Source of the DNA: Planctomycetota bacterium
GTDB lineage: Bacteria; Planctomycetota; GCA-002687715; DRQF01
NCBI GenBank assembly: GCA_020639295.1
Contig: JACKGY010000011.1
Span: 62,001 to 126,000 of the forward strand
DNA: 64,000 bases
Direction of reading: 5' to 3'
In this document: positions 16,922-25,640 of the stretch, piece after piece
Position numbering within the stretch: position 1 is the first letter of the stretch
Layout of the letters: each line of letters starts with the position of its first letter
Notes under the pieces: model-generated
What the model was told of the DNA's origin: nothing
Seen by the model: the letters and a program-made list of their open reading frames with translations, nothing else
The model's database searches: none
Made by a program: the position numbers and the translations under genes

Positions 16922-17287
16922 TTACGTGATGAAATCCCGTTGAGAAGTCCCCCCTTCTTGTGGGCATTCTGGGGAGAACTCCCGCAGCTCCTTCTGAGTC
17001 GGCCTCAGCTCCCCGAGCAGGATCCCCTCCTGCATTTCGACCGGGAGCCACCTCAGGCTCATGACCTGGGTCATCCGGGCGCGGGTGATTCCGAGCCGCC
17101 GCGCCGCGTCGGCCTGGTCTCGAACGAGACCGTTCTCGATCGAGCTGTCGATGAAGTGGGCGAGCGCGAGGCGCCGGGCGACCGCGGACACGGCCGGCCG
17201 CGGCTTCATCGCCTTCGCAGGCCGGCGGATCTCGATGGTCTTGCGCTTGCCCTGGCGCTCGACCCGGAACGTGTACTTGGCCTTCAC
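16922..17287 (-). CDS. HTH protein of the recombinase cassette (ParB-like helix-turn-helix)
   Basis: A 121-aa protein starting inside the recombinase stop (4-nt ATGA overlap). After a basic N-terminus (FRVERQGKRKTIEIRRP) comes ALAHFIDSSIENGLVRDQAD, AARRLGITRARMTQVMSLRW and LPVEMQEGILLGE. The middle is a helix-turn-helix like that of ParB/KorB. Proteins of this layout commonly follow DUF2924-recombinase pairs. It may regulate or assist the recombinase. Confidence 0.7.
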   Translation of the reverse strand: MKAKYTFRVERQGKRKTIEIRRPAKAMKPRPAVSAVARRLALAHFIDSSIENGLVRDQADAARRLGITRARMTQVMSLRWLPVEMQEGILLGELRPTQKELREFSPECPQEGGTSQRDFIT

Positions 17288-18852
17288 ACCCCTCCCTCCG
17301 CAAGCAGGCGCATGCCGCCCGGCCGGTAGCTGATCTCGACTTCGCCCTTCCCGCCGTCGAATTCGATGCGCTCGACGAGGAGGCGCAAGACCTTGATCTG
17401 CTCTTTCGGGACGAGCTGTGCCCAGACCCGGTCGAACTCGGCCAGCGCCGCACGCACCCCTTCCTCATCGATGACGTTCCGCTCCATGCCGAGGATGTCG
17501 TCGCGAAGCTCCTGCTCGCGGGCATCGAGCCTCTCGATCTGGTCGCCGAGCTCGCCGATCCGCTGGCCGATCGCACCCTGGCCACCGCCCGCGGTCGCGA
17601 GGGCATCGAGGAGCCCCCTGCGCTCGTCTTCTAGCCTCCTGATCTCCGTCCGCGCGCGTCGCGCCTCGGCCTCAAGCTCCGGCTTCCGGCGCATCACCTC
17701 GGCCTGGGCGGCCGCGATCGCCGCGCCGACGACGCCCGGGTCCTTCCCGACGTCGCGGATGCGGGCGACGACGAAGGTCTCCAGCTCGCGTGCCGGGGCG
17801 CGGGCGCCTTCGCACTTTCCCTGTCCCGGGAGCTTATGACTCTGGCAGATGTAGTAGTGGTAGCGCAGCGATCCCTTGGTCGAGAAAGTATGGCCCATCG
17901 TCCGGCCGCAGCCGCGGCAGACGAGGAGATCGCGGAGGAGCATGGCGTGCTTGTTCCTGGCGGCCGTGCCGCCGGCCCGGCGGTTGACCTTGAGCTGGGC
18001 CTGGACCCGCTTCCAGAGGGATTCGTCGACGATCGCCTCGTGCTGGCCGTCGTGGACCTCGTCCTTGTAGGTCATCTTGCCGATGAGGGTCGCCGAGGTG
18101 AGGAGGTGTCGGAGACTGCTCTTCGTGAAGGCGGCGCCGTGCCGCTCCACACCGGCCTTCGTGACCCGGTCCTTGTTGCGCCAGCCGCGCCGATCGAGCT
18201 CGTTCACTACCTCGCCCAGGGACCCGAGGCGCTCGTAGAGCGTGAAGATCTCGCGAACGCGGTCGGCCTCCTCCGGCACGACGACCAGCCGCTTCTCGAC
18301 GCAGTCGTAGCCGAGCGGCGGATGGCCGCCGACCCAGAGGCCCTGCCTGCGGGAGGCGGCCATCTTGTCCCGCGTGCGCTCGCTGATGACCTCGCGCTCG
18401 AACTCGGCGAAGGACATGAGGATGTTGAGGGTGAGCCTGCCCATCGAGTTCGCGGTCGAGAACTGCTGGGTGACCGAGACAAACTCGACACCGTTCTCCT
18501 CCAGGAGCTGGATGACCTTCGCGAAGTCGAGGAGCGAGCGCGAGAGCCGGTCGATCTTGTAGCAGACGATCACGTCGATCTTGCCGGCCATGACATCGGT
18601 GAGGAGCCGCTGGAAGGCCGGGCGGTCGATCGAGGCGCCCGAGAAGCCCCCGTCGTCGTAGCGTTCGGGCAGCGACATCCAGCCCTCGCCGGCCTGGCTC
18701 GTGATGTAGGCCTCGCAGGAGGAACGCTGGGCGTCGAGGCTCGTGAACTCCTGATCGAGTCCCTTCGAGGTGGACTTGCGGGTGTAGATCGCCGCCCGCT
18801 TCGTCGCGGGGACGGCGCGGGTACGGAGGCTCAGGCGGGGCTTCGCGGTCAT
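17284..18852 (-). CDS. large serine recombinase (resolvase family)
   Basis: A 522-aa protein from ATG 18852. The resolvase N-domain has AAIYTRKSTSKGLDQEF with catalytic Ser27, YDDGGFSGASIDRPAFQRLL and the DRLSRS active-site motif at 101-106. It is followed by the Recombinase domain (PPLGYD, EADRVREIFTLYERLGSLG), a zinc-ribbon (CRGCGRTMGHTF then YICQSH...GKC) and a C-terminal coiled coil rich in Glu/Arg. Large serine recombinases catalyse site-specific integration/excision. It overlaps the DUF2924 gene upstream and the HTH gene downstream by 4 nt each, so all three are translationally coupled. Confidence 0.93.
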   Translation of the reverse strand: MTAKPRLSLRTRAVPATKRAAIYTRKSTSKGLDQEFTSLDAQRSSCEAYITSQAGEGWMSLPERYDDGGFSGASIDRPAFQRLLTDVMAGKIDVIVCYKIDRLSRSLLDFAKVIQLLEENGVEFVSVTQQFSTANSMGRLTLNILMSFAEFEREVISERTRDKMAASRRQGLWVGGHPPLGYDCVEKRLVVVPEEADRVREIFTLYERLGSLGEVVNELDRRGWRNKDRVTKAGVERHGAAFTKSSLRHLLTSATLIGKMTYKDEVHDGQHEAIVDESLWKRVQAQLKVNRRAGGTAARNKHAMLLRDLLVCRGCGRTMGHTFSTKGSLRYHYYICQSHKLPGQGKCEGARAPARELETFVVARIRDVGKDPGVVGAAIAAAQAEVMRRKPELEAEARRARTEIRRLEDERRGLLDALATAGGGQGAIGQRIGELGDQIERLDAREQELRDDILGMERNVIDEEGVRAALAEFDRVWAQLVPKEQIKVLRLLVERIEFDGGKGEVEISYRPGGMRLLAEGGV

Positions 18853-19325
18853 GCTGAATCTCTCTTCTTGGTCAAACCGAAGAAGTGCCTGCCGTTCCAG
18901 TGGCTTCCCGTGACCGCCTTCGCGATCGCGCTCAGGCTCCGGTAGGTCTCGCCCTCGTGCTCGAAACCTTGGTCGAGGACGCGGACGACGATGTCCCGGC
19001 CCTTCCAGGGCCGTCGCAGCGTCGTGCCCGCGGGCAGCGTCGAGGCCTTCTTCTTCGCCCGCGCCGGCGTCAACGTGCCCGCGACGCTGCGGGGCCCGAG
19101 GTCGAGATCCAGCTCGGCGATCAGCTCCTCGAGCCGATCCCGGGCCTTCTTCGAGAGCCCTCCCGTGCGGGCCTCCTCGCGTTTCCAGGCGACGCGCTTG
19201 ATCATGTGGTCGCGCCGCTTCACCCGCGGCGGCTTGCCCCAGGCGGCGACGTAGGCGTCGAGGAGTTCGCCCGTCGTCATCGCCTGGAGGTCGTCGAGGT
19301 CGGTCCTGGCGTCGGTCATGGTCAT
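18849..19325 (-). CDS. DUF2924 family protein
   Basis: A 158-aa protein with the DUF2924 order: LQAMTTGELLDAYVAAWGKP, DHMIKRVAWKREE, GTTLRRPWKGRDIVVRVLDQGFEHEGETYRSLS, AIAKAVTGSHWNGRHFFGL. The C-terminal half resembles a small domain seen in phage and recombinase-linked proteins. It is almost always found next to serine recombinases, as here, where stop and start overlap by 4 nt. Its biochemical role is not established. Confidence 0.88.
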   Translation of the reverse strand: MTMTDARTDLDDLQAMTTGELLDAYVAAWGKPPRVKRRDHMIKRVAWKREEARTGGLSKKARDRLEELIAELDLDLGPRSVAGTLTPARAKKKASTLPAGTTLRRPWKGRDIVVRVLDQGFEHEGETYRSLSAIAKAVTGSHWNGRHFFGLTKKRDSA

Positions 19326-19513
19326 CTCTCCGAGTTAACCGCTCGGTCGCATGAAGCCTCGTCCTTGCCGAGGTAGTCAAGGCGATCCTGGCGGTGGTCG
19401 GTGGATTGCTCGGTGCGGTCCTCGGCCTGCTCCGCGAGCAGGCGCAGGTACCCTCGCGCCAGGATCTCCGCGACCTCGGCGAGGATCGGTTTCGGCTTCG
19501 CGGGGATGGTCAT
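19322..19513 (-). CDS. small conserved-looking protein of the recombinase operon
   Basis: 63 aa, opening MTIPAKPKPILAEVAEILA, a helical segment, then a polar Asp/Arg-rich tail. It is accepted as real because its start and stop overlap both neighbours by 4 nt, in line with the whole operon. No function can be inferred. Confidence 0.55.
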   Translation of the reverse strand: MTIPAKPKPILAEVAEILARGYLRLLAEQAEDRTEQSTDHRQDRLDYLGKDEASCDRAVNSER

Positions 19514-19803
19514 CCCGTGGCCTCCACATTGTTGAGGCCGAGGCCGTCGAGGATCTGGCGCTCGATCTCGATGCGGGTCGCATCGTCGATGGGGTGGAAG
19601 TGGTGGTGGAGCTTTCCGCGCTCGTCCTTCCGCGCCGGGAACGACAGGGTCAGCCGGCCGTCCTCGGCGCGGCGCCGGACGGCAATGCCGTCGAGCGCGA
19701 GGCCGCCGTTGGCGGTGCAGCGGACGAAGCCGATGATGCCAATGTGGTGGAGTCGCGGTGCCCGGGTGAACTGCAGGTCGGTGATGGTGATGACGTGGTT
19801 CAT
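19510..19803 (-). CDS. SpoVG-like protein
   Basis: 97 aa. GFVRCTANGGLALDGIAVRR, DGRLTLSFPARKDERGKLHH and FHPIDDATRIEIERQIL follow the SpoVG pattern (FV..G.F.V..I.V, DG.L...P, HPI....R..IE..IL). SpoVG proteins are small DNA/RNA-binding regulators, and homologs are common in phage and mobile-element replication operons. It overlaps both neighbours by 4 nt. Confidence 0.65.
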   Translation of the reverse strand: MNHVITITDLQFTRAPRLHHIGIIGFVRCTANGGLALDGIAVRRRAEDGRLTLSFPARKDERGKLHHHFHPIDDATRIEIERQILDGLGLNNVEATG

Positions 19804-20495
19804 TGGGTCCCTCCCAGTCTTGCTTGAAGCAGCTCGTGATAGTCGCGTGCGTTGTTTCGGGCCGCCTCGCGCGCGAATACCTCGCGGAAGAAGCCCGACT
19901 TGTCTTGGTTGGTCGATTCCGATGCCCTCGGAGTCTCGAGCGGCGACGCAGGGAGCGGAGCGGGCACCACGATCTCCCGAGGGACCACGCGCCACGACAG
20001 GCTCGGCCGCCGTCCCGGCTTCTTCTCGGTGCTCGGGCGGATCGGGAGCACCCGCTGATCTGCGCTCAGGCGGGCGAGAGCAAGACGCAGGTCTTTCTCC
20101 TCCACGTTCCTAAAGCGCTGCTTCAAGTCGTGATGAGAGAACTCCGTCTTGTCGTTCAGCTCCGCCCACTCGAGGATGCTCACCATCAGGTCGTCGATCT
20201 CGTCGTGGACACCGGATTGCAAGACACACAATGCGTGTTCGGCGAGGTAAAGACCGATGGTGATCGCGCGATCGACCGTCTCGGCCGGGATCGAGTTGTA
20301 GGTGCCCAGCTCGCGCTCATGGTTCTCGAAGTGGTGCATCGCGGCGGCGATCCGTGCGACCGCTCCTGGGAGTTTCGATGCCCAGTCGCGAAGGCCTTCG
20401 AAGCGCCCGCCGTTACGCATCTCGGTCTCGATCATGTTGTGGAAGTTCTTCCACGCCTCCAGCGCGTCGCCGGCGATGTTCAGGATCGTGATCAT
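19800..20495 (-). CDS. DUF3987 C-terminal part, encoded as a separate gene
   Basis: A 231-aa protein. Its first 100 residues (AGDALEAWKNFHNMIETEM, GRFEGLRDWASKLPGAVARI, AAAMHHF) are the conserved C-terminal block of DUF3987 proteins, which normally follows the part ending in the upstream gene. The rest is a winged-helix-like segment and a Pro-rich linker. The gene starts in a 4-nt ATGA overlap with the 612-aa partner. The junction lies in GGAGA tandem units near 20497-20511, and loss of one 5-bp unit would fuse the two frames. It could be a natural fission with translational coupling or a slippage frameshift. Confidence 0.7.
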   Translation of the reverse strand: MITILNIAGDALEAWKNFHNMIETEMRNGGRFEGLRDWASKLPGAVARIAAAMHHFENHERELGTYNSIPAETVDRAITIGLYLAEHALCVLQSGVHDEIDDLMVSILEWAELNDKTEFSHHDLKQRFRNVEEKDLRLALARLSADQRVLPIRPSTEKKPGRRPSLSWRVVPREIVVPAPLPASPLETPRASESTNQDKSGFFREVFAREAARNNARDYHELLQARLGGTQ

Positions 20496-22330
20496 CTCTT
20501 CTCTCCTCTCCTCTCCTGGTGGCGTAGGGCGGACTTCACGGCCCTCCCGTAGGCGTTCTCTATCGAGGGGTCGATCGGCCGGTCTTGGTACATCCTCGTT
20601 CCCGTGAGACTCCGGGGGACGGAGTAAAGGATCCGGGCGAGGAACCCCGTACCTTTCATCTCGGCTGCGGCAACAATCTCGTTCAGGACGAAGGGCTGGA
20701 TCGCGAAGGCCATGTTGATGACCGGACGATCCATGCTCACCGGCAGCTTCCCAGGGTCGGCGCGATCGACCTTGCAGGGGCTTCCTGCATGTCCCTTCAG
20801 GAAGATGTCAAGGTTGGCGAATCCGCGGCTGGTGTAACGACCGCGCATCGTCGCGAAGGGCCCGCCCTCGTCGGACACGAGGAAGGAACGATCGCCCTGC
20901 ATGGACATCTTTCTGGCGACCGCTTCCGGCGTGGCATCCTGGACGATCAACTCCGGACTCGGAGGAAACTCGGGTGCCAGGATGGCCATCGATTCGAGTT
21001 CAGCTATGAGACGTCCTCGCTCTTGAGGGTCGCCTGACTTGGTCAGTTCCTTCTGAAGCGTCGCGACGCGTTGGGCGTGGGCTGCATGCTGGACTTCGAA
21101 CTTCTTCAGGTCGAGCTTGTAGGAGACGAGCCATTCGTTCTCCTTCTCCCGAAGAGGACCAAGAACGAGTTCCTGTCCAGCGGTCTTCCGCTCTCCCGAG
21201 GGCAAGGCGATAAGAGCCCAGAGCGCAGCGATCTCCTTGTGCGTGCGCCCAATCTGAACCTCGATGATGCCGCCAGCGATCGCCCCGAGGAGGCCGAGCA
21301 TGGTCATCGCGGGGACGGCGGCATCGATCTGGACAGTCTCCGAGATCTCGGTCGCCATCGCAGCGCAGATCGGAGGCAATGCGGTGACGGGAAACTCGGG
21401 GAGGTCATTCGGATCGAACTTGATCCGGTTGAGCTGGGACTCGACTTCTCTGAGGTGCTCTACGGATTCCTGGAAGGTGCTGCCAAGTGCGCGTTGGACG
21501 AGGTCGACTATGTCGAAGGTCCCCTTGCAAGCGTAGCAGTGGAGATGATCCTCGTCGTGCAGCCCGGCGGATGGGTTCTGGTCGCCCCGATGGTGCTTCT
21601 CAGGATCGACGTGGTCCGGGCACTGGACGTTTCCGTTCGCTGCGACGGTAAGGCCGAGCAGATCGATCCCGTAGTGGATCGAGACTGCGAATCTCATCCT
21701 TCGCGAGGGACCGGGCGGAGAATCCGACGCCTTGCGCGGCTCTTGAGGCGGCAGGGACGCGAGAACCTCGTCGGGGTCGAGGGGCGGGCCGGCGAGTCGC
21801 CGCACCCAGGCGTTCCCCTGCGCCACGGCGTCGGGAACCCGAGGGAGGTAGTAGAAGTGCGCCTCGTTCCTGCCGCTCGTGTCCGAACCCGTGAGCTCGT
21901 TCGCCCAGGCCCAGAGCCGGTCGAACTCCTCCACAGTCACCGGGCGCGTGAAGGCGATGATGATCCGAAAGCGAGGCGCCTCGGGCGTATGGTTGTAGGT
22001 AGTGTGGGCGAGGCCGTAGTAGGACAGCTTGGTCAGGATGGCATCCACGCCGTCCGCTGCGCAGTCGTCCTGGTCGATGACGAGCGCGTAGACGGACTCG
22101 ACATTCGCGTCCTTCTTGCCGAGGTCGAGGTTTCGGAGCTTAGCCGGGACGTAGCCGGGGCCGTCCTTCTCTCCGATCGGGGGGGCTGCGCCCTCTCCCT
22201 CCAGGAGGTCGAGGAACGCGCCGATCGTGCACTCGAGTGTCTGGGGGCCATGGCCGTACTTATCGGCGAAGCCCGTGCCGTGGAACGGCGAGGCAAGAAG
22301 GGCAGCGACAGCGTCGGAATCGGCCGTCAT
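20492..22330 (-). CDS. primase-like / DUF3987 protein, N-terminal and central parts
   Basis: 612 aa. Residues 1-200 look like a bifunctional DNA primase/polymerase-type domain (VYALVIDQDDC, HTTYNHTPEAPRFRIIIAF). Residues about 245-290 form a CHC2-type zinc finger (CPDHVDPEKHH ... HLHCYACKGTFDIVDLV). From about 310 a DUF3987 region begins (ALPPICAAMATEISETVQID, ALIALPSGERKTAGQ as a P-loop-like GERKT, FLVSDEGGPFATMRGRY). Such proteins start replication of phages and integrative elements. The C-terminal block is carried by the next gene. Confidence 0.78.
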   Translation of the reverse strand: MTADSDAVAALLASPFHGTGFADKYGHGPQTLECTIGAFLDLLEGEGAAPPIGEKDGPGYVPAKLRNLDLGKKDANVESVYALVIDQDDCAADGVDAILTKLSYYGLAHTTYNHTPEAPRFRIIIAFTRPVTVEEFDRLWAWANELTGSDTSGRNEAHFYYLPRVPDAVAQGNAWVRRLAGPPLDPDEVLASLPPQEPRKASDSPPGPSRRMRFAVSIHYGIDLLGLTVAANGNVQCPDHVDPEKHHRGDQNPSAGLHDEDHLHCYACKGTFDIVDLVQRALGSTFQESVEHLREVESQLNRIKFDPNDLPEFPVTALPPICAAMATEISETVQIDAAVPAMTMLGLLGAIAGGIIEVQIGRTHKEIAALWALIALPSGERKTAGQELVLGPLREKENEWLVSYKLDLKKFEVQHAAHAQRVATLQKELTKSGDPQERGRLIAELESMAILAPEFPPSPELIVQDATPEAVARKMSMQGDRSFLVSDEGGPFATMRGRYTSRGFANLDIFLKGHAGSPCKVDRADPGKLPVSMDRPVINMAFAIQPFVLNEIVAAAEMKGTGFLARILYSVPRSLTGTRMYQDRPIDPSIENAYGRAVKSALRHQERRGEKR

Positions 22331-22545
22331 GCGCCGACCCCCAGCTCGGCATCGGTGGGCACGGCGAGGCCAAGGAGTTCGGCGGCGAGTCGGATCTCGG
22401 CGACGGTCCAGGCGTAGCGCCCGGCGAAGGTACTCGGGGGTGAGAGCTGCCTGCGGCGGATCAGGCCGCGGAGGCGGTCCTCAGTGACATCGTGGCCGGG
22501 GTTGGCGGCGCGCAGGGCGAGAATGACATCGGGCGTGCTGTACAT
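22327..22545 (-). CDS. excisionase-like small HTH protein
   Basis: 72 aa: YSTPDVILALRAANPGHDVT then EDRLRGLIRRRQLSPPST, AGRYAWTVAEIRLAAELLG, resembling a MerR/excisionase winged-helix fold (second half GRYxWT..DI..L). It is the first gene of the ATGA-linked operon running to 16922. It could act as recombination directionality factor or operon regulator. Confidence 0.55.
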   Translation of the reverse strand: MYSTPDVILALRAANPGHDVTEDRLRGLIRRRQLSPPSTFAGRYAWTVAEIRLAAELLGLAVPTDAELGVGA

Positions 22546-22649
22546 CGGCTGTCTCCGACCGCGACTGTTGCGGTCCTGCCGATGTCATTGGGGTCACAAG
22601 GCATGTGACGTTTGGGACAACCCGCATCTTCTCAGGGTGCCGTCAGACG

Positions 22650-23822
22650 TTAAGTCCAATCTTCTATGAACTTAGGCTGATGGTAAGAAAACTCGGACGG
22701 CTTTCGCTTGATGCTCCTGTCGAGGTGATCACCAAGAGAAGGGTGCTGAGCGCGGATCGATTCGATCGAGCGGTCGATCCGCGCCTTCAGCTTCCTTCCG
22801 TCTTTTTTTCGCTTTCTCGACACCTTCCGCTGAGCGCTCTTGAGGTTCCCATTCTCCTCCTCGAGGCGCTCTCTCAGCTCCTGCAGTTCGAGTTCGTCAA
22901 GTCCACCTTCGAGTAGGTCGGCCTTGGTCTTGTCGATTCGCTGTTGGCAGCGGAGGACCTCAGCCTCGTTGGCATCGCTCGCTGTGTGTAGGTCGTCCAG
23001 CCCCATGCTCTCCAAATCGAATTCGCCATGATCCGCGCATCGGATCTTCAATTCACGTTTGCACGCGGCGCGAAGCAGCTCGGGAGCGGAGAAGGATACC
23101 TCGGGACTGATGAGCAGGTGCTTGATTTCTCGCATGCCTTCTCGATCGCGTACGAGCGCGGTCCTTCCCTCGAAATCCACATCCCAGAGGTCGCCGACCG
23201 CGTTCGCCTGGAACCGGTTTTCTGGCAGCTCAGTTTCGAGATTGTCGGCTTCTCCCGAGGATTGGTTTGGCGCGACGTGCAGGTTTTGCAGGTGGTCTCC
23301 AATCTGGAAGTGCCGGTGAACCATCTGGAACGCCAGGCAGATGCCGGTCGGACCCTGGCTCTCACCATGGTCCTTGACATCGGGAAGGTGCTCACGGGCC
23401 GCATCGACGGCAGCTGTGAGCGACTCAAGATCGCCGCCATCGAGGGCGAGTTCGAGGAGCTCAAGGCCAGCTCTGATCCCCAGCCCATTGCCCGAGGAGG
23501 TCGGTAGTACAACGGGCGCCTCACCCATCAACTCCCGGATTGCCTTCGCGAGGTCCATGATCCTGGATGCGAGCACATCCGATGGGGAATTCAGGATCCA
23601 GTGGAAGTCGCGTCCCAGCTCCAGGCTCACCTCGTCTGCGACCGTTCTCTTGAACGAAGGCTCGATGCCATCGACGATCCAGGGATCGTAGTCCGAGGAT
23701 GCGGCGACGCGTGCGCAGCGCAGGACCGCACGGCGAGCGTCCTCCCTCTTCTTCCGACTCTCGTGTTCACGGCGGAACGCGTCGCAATCCGCCTGGAGTC
23801 TCTCCTTGAAACTCGTTGTCAT
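22650..23822 (-). CDS. hypothetical protein with C-terminal regulator-associated domain and coiled coil
   Basis: A 390-aa soluble protein. Residues about 200-260 (LWDVDFEGRTALVRDREGMR then HLLISPEVSFSAPELLRA) and the end (LKARIDRSIESIRAQHPSLG, DHLDRSIKRKPSEFSYHQP) resemble a paired C-terminal domain found in many bacterial ATPase and TPR regulators (GRTVxLxDxxGLRYLAxLL ... PxLGxHLxxSI). Between them is a Glu/Leu coiled coil. I recall this arrangement only as uncharacterised. It lies 104 bp upstream of the replication operon on the same strand. Confidence 0.5.
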   Translation of the reverse strand: MTTSFKERLQADCDAFRREHESRKKREDARRAVLRCARVAASSDYDPWIVDGIEPSFKRTVADEVSLELGRDFHWILNSPSDVLASRIMDLAKAIRELMGEAPVVLPTSSGNGLGIRAGLELLELALDGGDLESLTAAVDAAREHLPDVKDHGESQGPTGICLAFQMVHRHFQIGDHLQNLHVAPNQSSGEADNLETELPENRFQANAVGDLWDVDFEGRTALVRDREGMREIKHLLISPEVSFSAPELLRAACKRELKIRCADHGEFDLESMGLDDLHTASDANEAEVLRCQQRIDKTKADLLEGGLDELELQELRERLEEENGNLKSAQRKVSRKRKKDGRKLKARIDRSIESIRAQHPSLGDHLDRSIKRKPSEFSYHQPKFIEDWT

Positions 23823-24586
23823 CTCGCGACCTCAGAGCTACGACTTCAGACCTACTTTCGCGATACTTGACGGACACCGCGCCCGTTGATCGGACTGGAG
23901 CATTGTCGCGATCGTGAAGGACAATCTGAAGGGTCAAGGCGAATGCTCCGGCAACGTCGGACCTGCATGCGGTGATGGCGACACGCACGCCGGGCACGGT
24001 GGATCATCGTCGCATCGAGCCGGGGCCACCGTGATCGCCGCGCTCAGTGGCGGCGGCGCGCACGCCGAAGCGCGCACCGAATTTGGTCGCACCAAATCCA
24101 CCGGGACGTTTCGAGGGTTTTGAGGGTTTTGAGTACGACCTGCGATCGCGCGGGCATCGGGCGCGCTAGCGCGATGACGAGTTTAATGCGACTAAAATCG
24201 CCGAGGGGTTTCGAGGGTTTTGAGTACGACTGACGCAGCCGGGGAATCGAGGCAGGCCGGTCGCAGGCGGACAGTTGATCAGTTCATGCCATTTCCAGAG
24301 GCTGCGGACCAATCAGATTTCGAGAGTTCTGAGATCCCCCCTATAAAGGCCCTTTCTTGGAATGGGGATTAACCAAAATACCCGCCTGGAAAGTCGCTCA
24401 CTCACCCATTTATCGGTGATTCCTCTGCATCTCGGCTCTGATGTCCGCCTGCAGGGTCGTACTCAAAACCCTCAAAACACTCGAAACCCCGAATGGGCAC
24501 TTATCGGGCATTTTTCAGAACATTCGAGGCGGCTCGGGCGCTGGCGCGTTCCGAGTCGTACTCAAGGCCCTCAAAACCCTCGGAAC
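23823..24586. promoter_or_regulatory. repeat-rich cis region next to integrase (candidate attP or origin)
   Basis: No gene is seen in 764 bp. It contains the 7-3-7 palindrome ATTTGGTCGCACCAAAT at 24081-24097, a related TTTAATGCGACTAAAA at 24182-24197, four TTTTGAGTACGAC-type repeats described separately, and a local A+T-rich stretch near 24340-24390. The layout, directly beside the tyrosine integrase, fits an attachment or replication origin region. Confidence 0.55.
24109..24583. repeat. four repeats of a CGAGGGTTTTGAGTACGAC motif, two direct and two inverted
   Basis: Copies at 24109-24139 and 24209-24230 read forward; copies at 24456-24487 and 24555-24583 read as the reverse complement (GTCGTACTCAA then CCCTCAAAAC). 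The first and third contain a doubled GGGTTTTGA unit. The symmetric arrangement about 24345 suggests protein binding sites, for instance integrase arm sites or iterons. Confidence 0.75.
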
Positions 24587-25477
24587 TCAGGCCGTGAGCG
24601 CCGCCCGCACCCGGCTCGCGTCCGTCCTCGCGTAGATCATCGTGCTCGCGATGCTCCGGTGGTGGAGGGCCGCCTGGACCAGGACCACGTCGCCGGTCCG
24701 GCGGAGCAGTCCCGTTGCGAACGAGTGCCGCAAGGAATGCGGCGAGGCCGGTCGATCGACGCCGGCTTGGGCGAGCCACCGCCCGAGGAGCCGTTGCGCG
24801 TGGCGGGCCGACAGGCGCCGGTCACCGGCCCCGAGGAAGACCGGACCGGATACCCGCCCCTCGGTCACCTCCGCGAGCGCCGCCGCGACCTCGACCGGCA
24901 GGTAGGCTATGTCCTCGCGGTCGCCCTTCATCGACCGCAGCCGCGCCTCGCCGGCCGGGAGATCGAGGTCCTCGATGTCGAGTGCGAGCGCGGACCCGAT
25001 CCGGATGCCGGTCCGGAGCATCAAGAGGAAGAGGGCGCGGTCCCGGCGCTCGACTGGTCCCTCGGCGCCTTCCAGAGCGGCGACCAGCCGATTGACCTCG
25101 TCCACGCTGAGCCCGCGCGGCGGCGGGGGGCTGCAGCGGGCGCGACGGATAAGGCGAGCGGGGTTCACTGCGATCAGGCCGGCTTCGTGCAAGTAGGTGA
25201 AGAAGCACCGCAAGCTCGTCCTGAGTGCGTTCGCCGTCGTGGCCTTCTTGGTCTTGCCGTCGGGCCTGCAGCGCGCCGCTGTGCTCGTGAGGAATCGGGC
25301 GAGCACGGCGTGGCCGATGGCGGCGATGTCGTCGAGTCCTTCGGTCGTGGCCCAGGCGGCGAGCGCCTGGACGTGGCGCCGGTACTGGCCGATCGTGTGG
25401 CGCGAGCGGCCGTCGGCTTCGAGCTGGACGAGGAAGAGGTCGAGGGCGTCGGTGATGGGTGTGGTGGTGGTGCTCAT
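24587..25477 (-). CDS. tyrosine recombinase / integrase (XerC/D-like)
   Basis: A 296-aa protein. N-terminal SAM-like core-binding domain (about 8-108) and catalytic domain with Arg159 (RTGIRIGSAL), Lys184 (SMKGDRED), HSLR with His247 and Arg250, LHHRS with His273, and nucleophile Tyr282 (STMIYAR). All catalytic residues are present. Its size is like Xer/integron-type enzymes rather than large phage integrases. It is the only tyrosine recombinase in the window and so the prime candidate for tRNA-Asn integration of island 1, although it is not adjacent to either end. Confidence 0.93.
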   Translation of the reverse strand: MSTTTTPITDALDLFLVQLEADGRSRHTIGQYRRHVQALAAWATTEGLDDIAAIGHAVLARFLTSTAARCRPDGKTKKATTANALRTSLRCFFTYLHEAGLIAVNPARLIRRARCSPPPPRGLSVDEVNRLVAALEGAEGPVERRDRALFLLMLRTGIRIGSALALDIEDLDLPAGEARLRSMKGDREDIAYLPVEVAAALAEVTEGRVSGPVFLGAGDRRLSARHAQRLLGRWLAQAGVDRPASPHSLRHSFATGLLRRTGDVVLVQAALHHRSIASTMIYARTDASRVRAALTA

Positions 25478-25563
25478 GACCGCATTCAGCCTCGTCCTGC
25501 ACGAGAGCTGAAGCCCAGTTCCTCATTCACCTTCGAGAGGATTCCTCATCCTGAAATGAAGGC

Positions 25564-25586
25564 GGCCCCGGCGGGATGCCGGGGCC
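25564..25586. terminator. hairpin after the packaging operon
   Basis: A 9-bp G+C stem (25564-25572 with 25578-25586) and 5-nt loop, between the last gene of the 30206-25641 operon and the integrase. No long T tract is present on either strand, so termination is uncertain. Confidence 0.45.
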
Positions 25587-25640
25587 TTCTAATATGAGGG
25601 GATTCCGAGCCGACCCTACTCCGGCCGGCGCGCGTTCGGC

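Noticed and set aside
24587..25477. Integron integrase
   Set aside because: The integron-specific extra domain between the catalytic motifs is not visible and no attC-like array is present.
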